64,000 nt of DNA from Wuchereria bancrofti (GCA_005281725.1 SSBO01000007.1:5365582-5429581); one strand, 5' to 3'. Counted from the stretch's first letter, positions 45,501-59,800 are shown. A program made the numbers and translations. The notes: generated by a model from the sequence alone, not told the origin.

Positions 45501-47095
45501 AAACCGTTAAGATTAGATGAACTAATAGTAAATAATTTACGTGTTAAATTTACCTGTAGTCGAACAGACATCACAGCTATCTGACTTTCTTTCATATGCA
45601 TACATCTCAAAGTATCTGAATGTTGTGCCTTTAGATATTCCTCAGTTGTATATGGTTCGGGCGTTGTTTGAATGGTATCTAAAATTTAAATATGCTTCCA
45701 CTTGTTATTGCTTTGCAGTATATTTGAAAAGAAAAAATTCGACTGCTAAAAATCGAAGAACCTCAAATCATCTGTAAAGGAAAAAACATAGAGATGAACC
45801 GCAAAAAACGAAGATGGAAAGCTTCTGTGTGCTTCTTATACAAGAAGCAGAAAGTTCCAAGAAATTACACTCTACTGAAGCAAAAATCACAACTATTTGG
45901 AGTGAAGACGAAACATATTAAATTCTGACTTGCAATGTGAGGATTTGGTGCTGAAAAACAGCTTGCTACGGAAGAACAGCGGCTCGATGTCGGTTCATTT
46001 GAATTATTCAAATAAGCGATCAATTCATCATCTTTTTTTTTGTTACGAATTCGGCCTGAGACCGAATATGTATGGTCTGTTCTGGAAAGTTTATTCATAG
46101 TAAAAATTTGTGAAATGATTCAAAATTCAAGCAATTATGACCAATGCAACAGAGGAAATTGTTGCACTATGTGAACAAGCAGAACTAATAATGTCTGTCC
46201 GACCTCACCTGTTTTATTTTTTAGAAAATCTCAGCAATAAAGCGTCTCGATTTTGCGATATATCTCTTCCAGCAAACCACATTAAGGGTTTTATTCGGTT
46301 TGGAATAACAATGAAAACAACTAGTGGGTTAATAAACGAAATAAATCCAGATAAATCACAGAAATTTTCTTGAAAAGACTGATGTTATTGTATCTGATGT
46401 AAACTCAAAACTTTGTGAGAGATTTCCCATTTATACACATAAAATTTTTCGAACTTATGAAGCGAATATTTTGACGTTAGTAAATTAATAAAAGTACAGC
46501 TTAATGATACTTAATGATTATCAAATTACACGATTTCTTATACGCAAACACACCTTATGTGATGCTTAGCTGTTGCTTCCACAATTTCCGACTGAGGTTT
46601 TTCCAATTTCTTTGTTCTCTGCTCTTCAATATCGATCAAACTTATTGTTGAATTACACTTATCAGCACCTTTCTTCGTGTTTCTTAATGCCTACAATCTC
46701 TCAATTCATGAATTCTTTAAATATTATCTCCAATAAATAAAGTAGAAATTTGGAAGAAATCAAATCATTCACTTCGTAGTCTTGCCTAACCATTTGTAAG
46801 TAACAATTTCTATTCTTAAGTAATGTTCAGTATATGATGATTATTTTCGCTTAACACTAAAAACACTTCCCAAGCATCCCTACTGATTACAGCAACTTAC
46901 AACTGATGTCAACAGTGACTGCGATGTACTCATTTGCCTTGTAACTGTATAATATGACAGTTGACTTTCTATTGCTCTTACAAAGAAAAAAGTTGATAAC
47001 TGAACAAATCTTACGATAGCAGCATTTTGATCAATTTGATTTAGCAAATCTTCGGCACGACCAGCAATATGTGATACTTTTGCAAGCCAAGACAT
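42505..47095 (-). CDS. Golgin-84 (GOLGA5) homologue, Golgi tether
   Basis: Golgin-84 is a Golgi-membrane coiled-coil tether, anchored by its C terminus, that captures vesicles within the stack. The N terminus [20 protein letters not shown] matches human MSWFVDLAGKAEDLLNRVDQ. Later exons carry [17 protein letters not shown] (46.0 kb; human RRKKSEPDDELLFDFLNSSQ), then long heptad coiled coil over 45.8-43.5 kb, including [34 protein letters not shown] and [20 protein letters not shown] (human TETLIQKQTMLESLSTEKN). The last exon (about 42627-42505) encodes the family membrane anchor: [12 protein letters not shown], a hydrophobic helix ending [20 protein letters not shown], then stop (human LLHLWVMIVLLTYTPEMH). 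The long intron before it closes in phase. The start at 47095 lies 13 nt after a ctgttgcag acceptor. Not all middle exon borders were fixed. Confidence 0.92.
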
Positions 47096-48083
47096 GGAAT
47101 ACTACCACCTGCAACAGGTATCCTCGATAGTATTTCATCATTTGCTCCACATACTGAAGTAATTCCTTGCGTGAACCACTCCAGCACTACTCCAAATATA
47201 ACTTATCTATCTCGTTAGTCTTCCAATCAATATTTCCCGGATATAAACAACACTATCATATTTAAAACGATGGAATGCTACAAAAATCAATCGACTGTTT
47301 CGCCAGACGATAAACAAAAACTTTCCCAGCCATCACTATGTTGCATCCCTGCTATCATTGCATTGCACTCTGCCACTAGTATGCCTTGCCCTGACTACCT
47401 TTATGTTCCTTCAAGAAAATTCGTTTAAACGCCAAATAAGATAACGCGCACAACAGCGTAACATTACAATGCGTAACATAACATTGTTTATTTTAACGAT
47501 AAAATTTATTTCGACTGGAGGTTCGTCATTAAAGTGAAATACTCAAAAGGACGGAATGCAACAAAGTAAGACGGACGTGCATAGTTAGAGTTGACATACA
47601 TGTGAACACCAGCAACAGTTACATCAGTGTTGAGCAAATCTCCTTTGGCACTTCACCAGGGCCACTATAGTCGAAAAATGTTAAGGAACACTTTGATGCA
47701 CAACTCAGTGACAAATTAACTCTTGGTCACTTCATTTGAGCATAAATTCCCGCAATGTCCGCTTCTGTCAATAATCATAAATGAATCAAATAAATCATAA
47801 TAAAATAGTACCGTCTAGAGGATATGTGTAAATTAACTTCCTAATTTTCATGAGTAGAAGTGTATGAGAAAAGCGCTGATAAATTTTGAGATTTCTTTTT
47901 ATAATACCGTTGCTTCACGACATTTTTTAACATTAAACTATGCCCTTCAATCAGCCATCCTGAAGACAGTTTTTGAAAACTTTAATCTGGATTTCCCCTT
48001 CCTGTCACTCTCTTCTTCCCCTCTTCTCTACCCATTGATTTCTGATGTTGCTGCTCAAACAATATTTTTAGGATTTGACATCT
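47096..48083. other. intergenic region upstream of golgin-84
   Basis: About 1 kb between the golgin-84 start and the calponin stop. It holds the golgin-84 promoter and the calponin 3' UTR. An 82-codon plus-strand frame at 47864-48112 overlaps the calponin end in antisense and has no family match. Confidence 0.5.
47109..47117 (-). promoter_or_regulatory. candidate trans-splice acceptor of golgin-84
   Basis: The minus strand reads ctgttgcag 13 nt before the MSW start codon. Confidence 0.5.
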
Positions 48084-50022
48084 TTATATATGACGTGTGT
48101 TACCCATGTTGATACCGGATGCATTCGCACCTTTGTTTGAGCCCATCTGAAGTCCAATAATCGTTTCACCAGCTCGAAGCTTTTCTTCTGACCATTCACG
48201 TTTCTCCCCTTTTGCCTCCTAAAGAAACATCGATGAGTGTGAAATTCTTAAAGGTTAAGTCAAAAACTTCAATAGCTTAAATGATTGTCATCGCAGCAGT
48301 CCAAAACTAACACAAAAAAATGTTATTTGATTATTTATAGAAAGTTTTGTTTTGTTAACATAATACTTATTTGTAGCAGACACATATCACTAAAGCTTAT
48401 CCATAAAGTTCAGCTATGAAATACGTTCAAGCTGAAGGGATAAGTCCAAATTATCGATTAGCTGCGCATTTAGAACTTTTTTGATCACATCTCTTTATGA
48501 AATATCACAAAATTGTGGATGCATTTGTATTTTTGCTATCACAGAAAAAGAAAACTTTGAAAATACAGCTGATGAAACATTCAAGCTGAGTTTCATAATT
48601 GTATGCTAAAACTATCATTGACTGCACTCTATGTAAAAAAGAAGTGCTTAAATGCTATGAGTCTGCACTTGCATTTTGCATTATATAAAATCTGCAATTT
48701 TTTTATTCTTATTATATATGAATATTTCTGAAAACGTGACTTAAAATGGCTTGTACTAATGTTCCAAACGTTTTATTGTACTTACCTTTCGTTCTTGACT
48801 TAAATGATAATTCAAACACATGCTTCTTTAATGTTCTGTAAATGTTATTTTCTCAAACACTTAAATCTACTTGCAAACTTACTTGCTAAAGTCAAACCAT
48901 CAAGAGACAAACTAATATAAATTGATAAATATATATTGCTCAATTTACATATTCAAGGCAACATGAAAGTGCAGAGAGTAAACCGCTGCCAATTGGCACT
49001 ATAGCTTTCTTTGGCATATGTATATGAAAGATGGAGTAATAATGAGTCGGAAACAATAAGCAATATCTTTCAGAGGAAAGAAGGATATAAATCATGGAAC
49101 TTGGATGGTCTACAAGTAATAATTAGATATAAATACGACCAACTTTTTAGGATCACTAATTAATTTCATTACGGATTATGGTTATTCTTTAATAGAGTTC
49201 ACTATTCTTTACTTTATTTATAACTAAAATTTCACTTAACTTTGGGCCTAATCCAGGCTTTCCAAACAGTTCCTCAGATTTTCTGGCCAATGATGAAAGA
49301 CAAACAACAACTGCATTTGGATCCTGACCTTCGAATAGATCAACTGTTTGGAAAAGTTCTGACTTAGTTATATATTTCTCGGCGAACGATAAAAAAAATG
49401 AAATATTTTCCATTTGTTTGAAAGCCATTGCACTAGTGTTAATCTTCTTCACTGAACCTGGCTGTAAGGCATTTGCAAGGCTGAAACATTTCTTATATGT
49501 TCTCAAGGACTTACAGCTGGGTAAGATTATGCCAAATAAACTTCCCAAAAATAATGATTTCCAAATCCGCTAGTCCAATTCCCTCTTGAAATTGTGGTCC
49601 TCCGGTGTTTTTTCACTATTTAAAGAAAATATTCTCGATATTTTCTTTTATTAAGCCAACCGTTCACTTCTTGTTTTTTGAAACAATTTAGACTTCTCAA
49701 ACTTGACTATATATTTATGGATAAATGCAAACAGTGAATAATTAACTTCTTTGATATTAATCTTTTTGGATGATTAACTTTTTGATAGCTTATATAACAT
49801 CTCGAACACATTTCGAACGAGATTTTTAGTTTACCTGCACAATGCTGTACCATCTTTGAAGATCTCCAAAAAATTGTTAACATCACCACTGGTTGAAAAA
49901 CTTTTTCCGGTGAGCTGGGCAACCCATTCAAGAAGTTGTCCAGCCAATTCGCTATCATATTTTTCATGTATTTTACGCTGCGCTTCTAACGCCAAACCAG
50001 ATTTTGTAGCACGTTCTGTCAT
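48084..50022 (-). CDS. Calponin/transgelin family actin-binding protein
   Basis: A small actin-associated protein with one calponin-homology domain and one calponin-like repeat, as in transgelin/SM22 and nematode muscle calponins. Exons are 50022-49835, 49480-49225 and 48218-48084, giving about 192 residues (transgelin has about 200). Seen are RKIHEKYDSELAGQLLEWV, LEIFKDGTALC, LANALQPGSVKKI, AFKQMENISFFLSFAE, LFQTVDLFEGQDPNAVV, SLARKSEELFGKPGLGP, and the repeat IIGLQMGSNKGANASGINMG near the C terminus, which ends NTRHI. The exon 2 donor is the weak point. The strongest-looking GTTAAG after GLGP breaks the frame into exon 3, while GTTATA (49224) or GTAAAG a few codons later keeps it. Parasitic nematode calponins of this type (Onchocerca OV9M) are abundant muscle antigens. 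The start follows gtttcag by 13 nt. The long upstream region fits muscle-specific control, which is inference. Confidence 0.92.
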
Positions 50023-50035
50023 TATATCTGAATGC

Positions 50036-50042
50036 CTGAAAC
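50036..50042 (-). promoter_or_regulatory. candidate trans-splice acceptor of calponin gene
   Basis: The minus strand reads gtttcag 13 nt before the ATG at 50022. Confidence 0.55.
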
Positions 50043-51486
50043 TACGAAAAGTGGAAAAAAGGGAAAAGTCGAAAAGGTTGAAAAAAAAGGAAAAGTTGAA
50101 AATTCACACTGCAACACATACGGTGATGAAAAATTTAATTGTTGGCATTAATTAACAACTTATGAGTTAAACAACATTGTTTGCGTACCAAAATTGCGAA
50201 ACGTTCTATGGAAGTATAGACACAAACTAGACAGCCGCCTTAATTAACAAATTAATTACTAGGACTTAATTTGTTTTTTCACACTGAATTCTGGGAAAGA
50301 TCGAAATAAAGATAAGATCTATGTGCTGTCGAACATTCTGAACTCAACATGAAAGAGAAGAACGAAAAAGAAGCTAGGGCCTTGGACAGAAAACCACGAG
50401 GAAAAATGTAAAAAAAAAAAAAGAACAAATGGTAATCAATTTGGAATGCATTCGGAGTAGAAATACAGTAGCAGAATTAGAAATTAAGACATATTGCGAG
50501 CAAGCTTATACTAAAAGGAAGAAAAAGGGCAGAAATTAAAGTAAACGCTGTGCTGTACGATATGATACAGCCAAGCTATTAAATATAAAAAGCATTCGTC
50601 ATCTGACTAAGGTAATGCCTACCCACTTTGAGATGAAGCGCAAAATGATGTCAACATCTGCAACAATGAAGGGAACCCTTTCTGGTTGACGGGAAGCATA
50701 TCACTCCTCCTTCTGCTTTCTAAACACAATGGACGATAGCAAATGAAACAGCTAAATGACGAGAGTCACAGTCCACTTCGAATTTTTTACTATCTCGTAA
50801 AATTTGAAGTGTTCAAGTCTCTCGTCCAATTGATTTGCTGCCTAAAATCTAGAGCATTGTTCGCTGCCTTGTCATATCGTTTTTTATGACAAAAGTGTCC
50901 AAAAGGCATATCGATTTAACAAACAAAAAGGAACAAAAAAGGAAGAGCACAACCATGTGAATCCCATAATATTAGTAGTTATGCTTTAGATTCGGGATTT
51001 TAAATAAGTTTTCGAAAGTCAAGAATCAATAAACTATGCTTGAATTATGAATAAATATTATAATAAATATTATAGTGTACTGTCACCTCTGCAAATATCT
51101 CGCGGCAAAAACTGATTGAAAACTAAAAAATGAGGGAAAGATACAGGTTGAAGCACACATTAAAGCCAAATATGCAAAACAACCATTATCTTTTTATATG
51201 CGACTAATGTATTTTGAATGATTAGGGATAGATAAACTTAGAAGACATCCTCCACTGTACAACACAAATCAATAATGCTTAATGTATCTCAAATGATGAT
51301 TACAAGTAACAATGCACGAATGTAGAAGTTAATTTCAAATAAAAAGTTGTAATTGAAATGAAACAAAACATAACACTGAGTTGGCATTCTTGCTAATGGT
51401 ATTAATGTTGAGAGAGATTAAGTAATAGAAGCGGATATGACGCAATGAATGTTTAATGACAATAGCACCGAGAATTCTAATGAGAT

Positions 51487-51511
51487 GAGAGAGAGAGAGA
51501 TAGAGAGAGAA
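51487..51511. repeat. (GA)n tract, interrupted
   Basis: GA units with a single GATA interruption, about 1.5 kb upstream of the calponin start. Confidence 0.8.
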
Positions 51512-52224
51512 GACTGATATCGCTCAGTTAGGTCATCGCTTCGTACCAAGTCACCCATCAATCGAAATGTCCCATACTAACTATAGGAGTAATAATAGCT
51601 AATCTCATGCTACTAAAGTGAAACTCCATTTAACGCACTAGAAGGGTCACGTGATGTCACGTAATGCAAAGTTGGAGTAGCGGGATGGAGTGGAATGAAA
51701 TGAGAGCATCACGCATGATCATCACATAGCGAATGGCATAAATCGATCTTACTTATAGGCTTATTCTATTCCTGTTCTGCTTTCTACTCCATTCTTTTTC
51801 TGTTCTGACGCAGCCAAACAGTTTGCAACGCTTGCTGTATCGATTCCCATAGGAATACTTCCAATTTCCCATACCCTTTTGGAAATCTTGAGAACAATGA
51901 ATTAAGCGAAGACCCGTCTACTCCCATTTCTTCACTGTTTCAACCCGTGGAAGAACCAGATTAAGCGTAACTGCTTGCAGAACACGTGCCGTAAGTCATG
52001 ACGTGAATTATCAGAAATTGCTGAATTAGAAACATATTCTCCATTGTGACAATCATTGCTAGTTACTCTCAACTCTATATCAAATCATATCATATCATAC
52101 ACATTTCCCAGGAAATCAGCCAAAATTAACTTGCTCCTAGAATTCCGTTAAATAGGAACTCTTCATTCCTCTCCACATCACTTCATCCATTCCAGTCTAC
52201 TTCACCTCCATAAATGAAATTAGT

Positions 52225-52248
52225 AATACCCAGATATTTCTGGGTATT
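52225..52248. repeat. perfect hairpin, 9-bp arms
   Basis: Arms aatacccag and ctgggtatt enclose a 6-base AT loop. Another gataccc lies just after it. No poly-T follows that would suggest a Pol III terminator. Confidence 0.7.
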
Positions 52249-53887
52249 CTCAAGATACCCACCTTACATGGAAAATGTTATTTGTTTACCCCGCCCTTCA
52301 AACATTCTTGTGATTAGGAACCTTTCTTACTATTGCATAATTCCAGTCTACTGTCGTTCTTTACCTGTTCTTCACCCTCTCCCATACAAACTGAGAGAGA
52401 CTTCATCAATCCTTTGCATATTCCATGGTTTCAGTTGTTCGATCTCAGAAATGTAATGACTTTACAACCTTTACTATTTCTAAACAAACAATTAAAAAGT
52501 ACATATTCAACATAAATATTACAAACAATACAAGGATAAGACAATGAGCATCAAGCCTCCCTTGCATGCTTAAAGTTCAAACTTTGTCCTTTCAATGACT
52601 GTTAGAAAGCGATTATCCGGTTAACTTAAGCCAAACATAAACTAGAAAAAATTAGACGAACCAAAACAACGCATATCGGACCAGGCACGAGAAATAGTAA
52701 AAGTGGAACTGAAAACATGATCAAAGACTAGTGGATTCGCAAATACTAAAGTAGGTTTAAACAATCTATGGTAAAACAAATGTCACCAAACAAAATTAAT
52801 TTTCTTTTTTCGCTTTCCTCCCTTCTCAATAGTATTCAATATATGACGACGGAAGATAATAACCATTTCCATAACCCAATTATCCACATAAAATGTACAA
52901 GAGTAGTTTAAAAAATATTGCACATTCCAAAGCAAAATTACCACTAAACATAAACGGAAGAAAAAAACCGGTCTGATATCGTATAGAGCAAACTTTGGCT
53001 GTATTGAAATATAAACAAAAAAATGACAAATATGAACCGAGAAAGAAATAAGCGAAATTTTTGTGGGGCTACAGGAAACACAAAAAGAGTGAAAATGAGG
53101 AGTAAACGAGAAATATGCAAAAAAAGAAAATAAATTCACATATAAAATAAACCAAAGAAAAAAGGTAAAATAGACAAACAAAACACAATTTGGAATTCAG
53201 AAAAATTCTATACAAATGAGTTAGAAAATTTGACACAAAAACTTTGAACAATTGCTTGAATGTAAAAGTTGCATGCACATAAAAGAACAACGCTGCTTTT
53301 GACCGCTTGAATGAATACCTAATTAATCTTAATAAACCTATTAATGCATACATTTTACTTTTTACAGAAAATAAATGAATTGAAAAATTGAGTTTTAATC
53401 TTTTTAATTTTTTAAACTGAGATATTTCTAGCTGCTTATCATTCTCTTTAAAAAAGGTGTCCTGCAGGACTAAACAGTATCGGAGATAGATGGAAACGAT
53501 TTTAGTATATTTTATAAATAAAGCCACTATGTGGAAGAAGTTGCAACATTTTAACTTCAATTTTTCAATCAAAAGTTAATAAGAATAGTGGCTTAGGTAT
53601 CTCCGGTACTGAGAATCTTTAAACGATCTAACATATGATTATGACGGAATATTCTTATTTTCGTTGAAGAATTTATCATCAGAAGGAAAAATAACTGTAC
53701 CCGTCATAGTCTGAAAGACATTGATCTGAATTTACAGAAAATTAAGCAGTACTGAAACTTCATTAGATCTATAAACACTTCTCTCATCTCTACAAAATGT
53801 TTTTACTGTAAAGTTCAATTATATGCCAGAAAAGTAAACAAAACCTAACAAACAGGAACTCCTTATAATTATCTGGCGTAAAAAAGA

Positions 53888-56800
53888 TCATGAATGAAGC
53901 TGACAAGGCCAAACAAATGGTTTGATAACATTCTCATTTTGTGTTCTAAGCATATCCCTGAGTAGAAATTCGATCGGTGTTTCTCCAACTAATTTCACGA
54001 AAAATAACTGTTCAATTACAGATGCACTGATCGATCTTAAACTCGGCAATCTTAACAGCAAACGACCGAATCGTCCGATCTAAAATGAATTGAAAATTAC
54101 AAAAAATAACTAGACAATACCTTATAAAATTCCTTCCTTTTCTTTTTTCCTCGAGCAATTAAAAGCAGACCTGTAATTGCTTCTGTGTCCTGCAATATTC
54201 CTCCAATGCCGATTGAACCTTTTCTTGTATCGTTTCCACTCGTATAACATCATTCAACCCACAACAATCTGCAAAAAATTTGGTCCTGTAAACACTCCAA
54301 AAGCTTTGAAACTATTGAATTACCTTTTTTTTGTCTCCTTCAATATTTTCCTATTACCACTTGTCGTCTTATTTTTTTAGATGCATAAAAATATTAAGCT
54401 CTGTATCGTAATAATATCCTGCATAGAGCCACAGAAAATCCCTGACAGTGGTGTATCGAGTACACAAATAAATCATAAAATTACACACCATCCAATGAGT
54501 TCGAAGCGCAGCTGTTTCAAACAATGCTTTTCGAAACAGAAATCAAAACACGCAAATAAGAAAAAACCGCAACGTATATCACAGTACTGCAGCACATAAT
54601 GTCATTTTCCCCTGCCTCATTCTATGTAAAACATTAAAAAAGAATTTTGATAGCTTCCCTCCTTTCTCTTTCTTCACATCCTAAATATTTCCGGTGCCAT
54701 TTCTTAAAAGTGAATTAAAAACAAATAATTCCAATATGAAAAAATGATGACTGATTCATAGAAAGGGAGAAAATACCATGTGCACCAACCTGAAGGCTTA
54801 ATATTTCTACAGTACTGCAATATCTACTACTACTGCAACTAAACTGAATATTGCAGAAAGCTTTAACGATTAAAACGGATCATCACTACACTACGTGTCA
54901 TAGATACACGGTTCTTGTGCTATGTCAAACGTGAAACGTGAACACAATAATCAGAATCGTATGATATTACGGTTTTCTCTTTTCAAAGATGCGTTATTTC
55001 ACTCCGTCATTAACTGATAGTTTGCAGCTACAGAATCATTGCACATACTGATGGAACTGATACTGGCTAAATTGAAAGTGACTAAAATTAGATTGAATCC
55101 TGTCTTTAAACTTGAAATTCATTCCCTATGTGATCGGGTTTTACAATTAAAGCAATAATTATGAGTCATTTTTGCAATTCAGTTGGTGTTGCCAATCCGT
55201 CGCAATGATCCATTTGTTTGTTCGCTCTGGTGAAAATATGTCTCACTTGTACTGGGTGGAGAGAAATCAGCATTTATTGACCTATTTACCTCTTTTTTCT
55301 AAGGCCTCCTTTCAACATCCTATTTTAAGGCCTTTCACCTTTTCCTTAACGCATTTTCTCAGCCCTTGACACTTTTCTATTGCCAATGCATTTAACTCAT
55401 TACATATAATATATCCCATATTTGGAACCATCAATCAAATTTTTAATAGCAATACATGTCGTTGAAGGCATATCAAATGTCTCCAGTGTTTTTTTTTTTA
55501 ATCATATGAAAATGAATGAAGTGTTTTTCAAATAAAAATACTGTTATATTTTTCCACGGTGAGTAAAACGTCCAATGTGAGAGAAATAATAATTGAAAAG
55601 AAAGACCAGTGTCTTTACCAGTGTAAAGTCCTTACATTATATATGGTCATTCTCAAGAAAGATCTCTTCCATTGGAATTTCATTCTAAATTGCATGTCCT
55701 AAAAAAATATATAAGCATATAAGCAAATTTAAGTAGAAAATAAAGACAGAAATAAAACAACAAAATGCTAACCAATACTAAATAATATAACTGCTTTCAG
55801 ACTGCAAAATTCGGCTAGGTCCATCTGCAGTGCCTTTAAACGTTCGATTTGACCCTAAAATAAACCAAAAGTCACGTGCTTTCGCACTAATATATGTGTG
55901 TTAAAAAACATTAGTTTCTTGATCTAGACTGCATATCAGTTTGATATCAAACCATAAAAAAAATCACAAAACGACTTTTGGGAGAGAGCAAAGAATTTGT
56001 TTTATTTTTTCTCTTTCTACTTCGTCGAAATAGACTTGTCTAACTCAAAATGATTACAGTGCAGTCTGTACAATAAGTGATGTTCACGACATTTGCTTGT
56101 TCGATAGTGATAACGACGAAAACAAATAAAATAACCTGGAAAACACGTATCCGATCCATGAATACAACTAGTTGATCGGTTGGTAAGGGAGGAGAAGAAT
56201 GCAAACCAGAAGCAGCAAGTAAAGGTGCAACATGTACTGGCATACCGAACTGCGCTGCATTTACCACGAACAGTTCAGCCCAACTTGCTCGAAGTAGTGT
56301 CAACTGTAAAATATTATTTTTATAAGAAAAAGCGCAAACAACTCAAGAGATCTGCAATTTCAATAATAAGTTCCGTAAATAAGATGAAGTTCGGGAAATG
56401 TCTTATAATAATTTACTTCCACTTTTATTTTGACTATAAATTATTAGAACCTAACGCAAAAAAAAATTTTTGCAAGAAAAAGAATTGCCAAGTACTGTAA
56501 CTGAGATAGAATAAAAGCTAAGAGATACCTATGCTACTTGCGTTGATTTTGATTTCGATGTAATGACAAAATAAAAGAGTGTACCTGATCAGTATCATTG
56601 AGTTCATTAAAGAATGGGATATTCTTAGCCCATTCAACGGCAGAAAACAATAACTTCGCACCGAACTCATAGATATTATCCATCCCAATTGAGCTAGACG
56701 ATGAACTACCTGGAATAGCTTTATGTACAGTTATCAATTAATTTAAACCTATTCAGTTCTGACAATGAACAAAATCGTACTCTTTTTTTCAGTGGACTTT

Positions 56801-59800
56801 ATCACATACTTAATATTTGCAGTATTTAAAAATTCTGAAAAATAATTGATATTAAGAGAATTTTGTCCCAAAATTTCAAGCAATTTAAGGTTATAACCAT
56901 TCCTTTAAGTCTCAAAAATACCACCTATTGATTGATATAAAGAATTTGATGAAAACAAACGACATCATTTAACATTAAATGATAATCATTTAACATTAGA
57001 TATACTGTGGTGTATATTCCACAATATTAACATAGGATTAAGTTCATTTTTTGAATTTATTCATCAAGTCATAAGAGGGAACTAAACTAGAAAGTACTAA
57101 AAGAGTGAATCATGCATGAGAAGAAACTGAAACTCCTTACATCCTTTAAAATATTGGAAATAAGTCATCTGTTTTATACAAGTATGTTTCCTAACCATCA
57201 TCCATTTTTGAGGAGGTGCCCTACCACCGTTCAGATTAAAAACGATTACTAAGGTCACCAGCGGCAGAAAACCGTCTCCTTTGAATCTCATGTAGTCTTG
57301 CCAAATTCCTGCTAAATTTTAACTTCATGAAATCAATATTTCAGAAAGCGCCCAGAATACTGTTTGTTCAAAATTTATGGGACGGACCATTCATTTTTTT
57401 CTTCAAAATCAAAGGCGGACGGAGATGAATTGAACTACCTTATACGAATATATGAATTAATTTCAAAAACAAAATATTCAATTAGGGAAGAAAAGTGTTT
57501 ACGGTTTACAGAAACTTCCAACTTAACAACACGTTGAATTTCCAGTATAAGAGAATTCTTCGTAAGAACACTTTTCTGACACATAACTTTCTGCTGAAAG
57601 ATTCGACTAAACAAAGTTGAATATATAAGCCTGTGTTTCCAAATCTGTACAGTTCTGAATTGCGCTTTCTCCTTCTTAATACATTAATCAAGATATTGAT
57701 ATGAGTCTGTTTTAGAAAGGAAAAAAGGATGCTTCATTAAACAGATCACATAGTAAGAAAACAGCCTTATTTAATGTTAAAGTGATTATATTTGATCATC
57801 CAAGCTAAACCAGTATCCAGTAAAAATATTGCAATCTTCAATTATTTGTAAATTCTGTATTTAGAACAGTTCCTTTAGATTACCGCTATAAATATATCAT
57901 TTTTGGTTCAAAAGCTTGATTCTGATAGTAACTTGACGGAGGATCAGATGTTTTTCACTGCTTAGGATAAATTAACTGATGAACATTCAAATATGTTACG
58001 CAATAAGCTTTGGTAGCAGATCAAATTCTTTGAGAGTTTAATCCCCTGAGAATGACTTCAAGAACAAAGGGAATGATGACATGGAAAACATTAGGCTAAG
58101 TGGTTATAAAAGTTTATCTGAAATATCGGCCATTATGAACTTATAAAAGTTCCACTTTCTGAAGACTCTCTGTTCAATGCCTTACTTGTCTCTTTGCGAT
58201 AGAAAGAACACTTTCAAGTTTTTTAAAAAGATATGAAAAGCAACATATGATTTAGCCCAATAAAGCATATCTCTATTAATGAAACAGTCACTGAAAAACT
58301 ACAATTTTTTCCAAAGAAACATTAAGATTAAAATCTGAAATGACCTTTACTAAGACAATTGTTATCATCTATACGTTCTCATGCGAATTAATAAATAAAT
58401 AGTAAAAGCATTTACAAGCGGTGGGCGGATATGGTTCAGCGTGTATGAGATGCGTCACAATGGATGAAAAGTGGGAACCGACACTCTGACTTACTGCCAG
58501 CAATTGTTCGCCAAAAAGAACTGTCGAGGAATAAGCATGCTGCGCATTTGGTGGTATCCTTCCGCGTTGCACTGCTGAAAGATTTGTTCGTAAATAGTGC
58601 TTGCCTCATTTGACGAGTGTCATTTTTCAACAGGTGCCTCATTCGTTGAATTCCTCTCTGCCACATGAATAGCAAAAACAAAATGTTCAAATTCCACACA
58701 GCAATCTGATAATATGAAGCTTCTATCTTAAACTACAATCTTTTACCAAACGGTAGTTAATATCATCATTTGTATTACACATGAATGATTGAATTAAATG
58801 AACAAAGTGAATGGTAACCAAGCAAATGAGTAATGACTTTAACAAAAGAAAAAGAAGTAGACACTGATAAACAGTTTAGGTTCTGAACTTAAGATGCAGT
58901 TCTTCCTCGCACACATACATTCACTCCTTCAAACTCAAATCTGGCAGCTACCATCGTTTACTGTATATAAATGCGTCACAAATAGCGTACTGTTTGAATA
59001 AAATAATTTGTCGTGAATCTTGGAAGCAAACCTTAATTTTACTTAAATTGAACTCTTAGAAGTTAACCTAAAAAAGAACATAAATGTTGCTAACAAAAAA
59101 ATTATTTAGAAAAATTCCCTAATTTTTGATAAATAGGTAACAAGGTTCCTTAATCACAAAAAATTCATTTGGAAAGCTAGCAAAGTTAATAGATATTGTG
59201 CTGGGCGCAGGATGGCACTTGCAGTATAACAAATTTTCGCGCTGGCAGCTCGACAAGTGGATATTGAAAGGTCCTTTCAACTAAACTGGTTGACTAATTA
59301 CTGAACATAAATACGATGTTTTCTTGTAGTGGTGAGGTTAGCGAAAGATTAACTAAACGAACAATTGTTAAATACCAAAAACAAATATTAAATATAAGGC
59401 AAGACGAACCCTCCTTGCGCATTCCCATTCTTTCACATTTCTTCAGGCGGCAATACTGACACTGATTTCGATGATTTACATCCACTGGACAATTTTTGGA
59501 ACCGCGACACGTATAATTAAGACTTCGTCTTATTGATCTGAAGCATGAAACTCATTTTTTCAATGATTCCTAAACTCTTAGAATAACGAAATCATACGGA
59601 GCTCATAAATGAAATGATCAAAATGCAGCAGATGTTAAACATAATAGTGCAATGCACAGGGAAAAGTACTTCTCGAAACAACCATTGATAATGGACCTTA
59701 CCTTCTCATTTTTACTGAGAGCATAAAAGTTGAGTTTCCACTAATTCAAATTGAAAAAACGTAGGCTTCGCAAATTTTTAAAAATAATAAGTGCAGACTA

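Larger units (their letters stand above)
50023..53887. other. 3.9-kb intergenic region upstream of calponin
   Basis: No gene is recognised. It holds the calponin upstream region and, at the high end, the unc-55 3' UTR. It contains a GA tract (51487-51511), a perfect 9-bp-arm hairpin (52225-52248) and a segment (52.0-52.5 kb) somewhat richer in C on the plus strand. Two long minus-strand frames at 52783-53181 and 53069-53572 are Phe/Leu/Ile-rich, overlap each other and lack family signal. Confidence 0.5.

Noticed and set aside
48786..48835. 50-nt segment bounded by tttacag and gtaagt inside the calponin intron
   Set aside because: Including it puts exon 3 out of frame in every phase tried, and its translation has no calponin similarity.
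53069..53572. 167-codon minus-strand open frame, hydrophobic, Phe/Leu-rich
   Set aside because: It is extreme in AT-driven codons (Phe, Leu, Ile, Lys), overlaps another similar frame at 52783-53181, and has no family motif or start context. It looks like a chance frame in AT-rich DNA.
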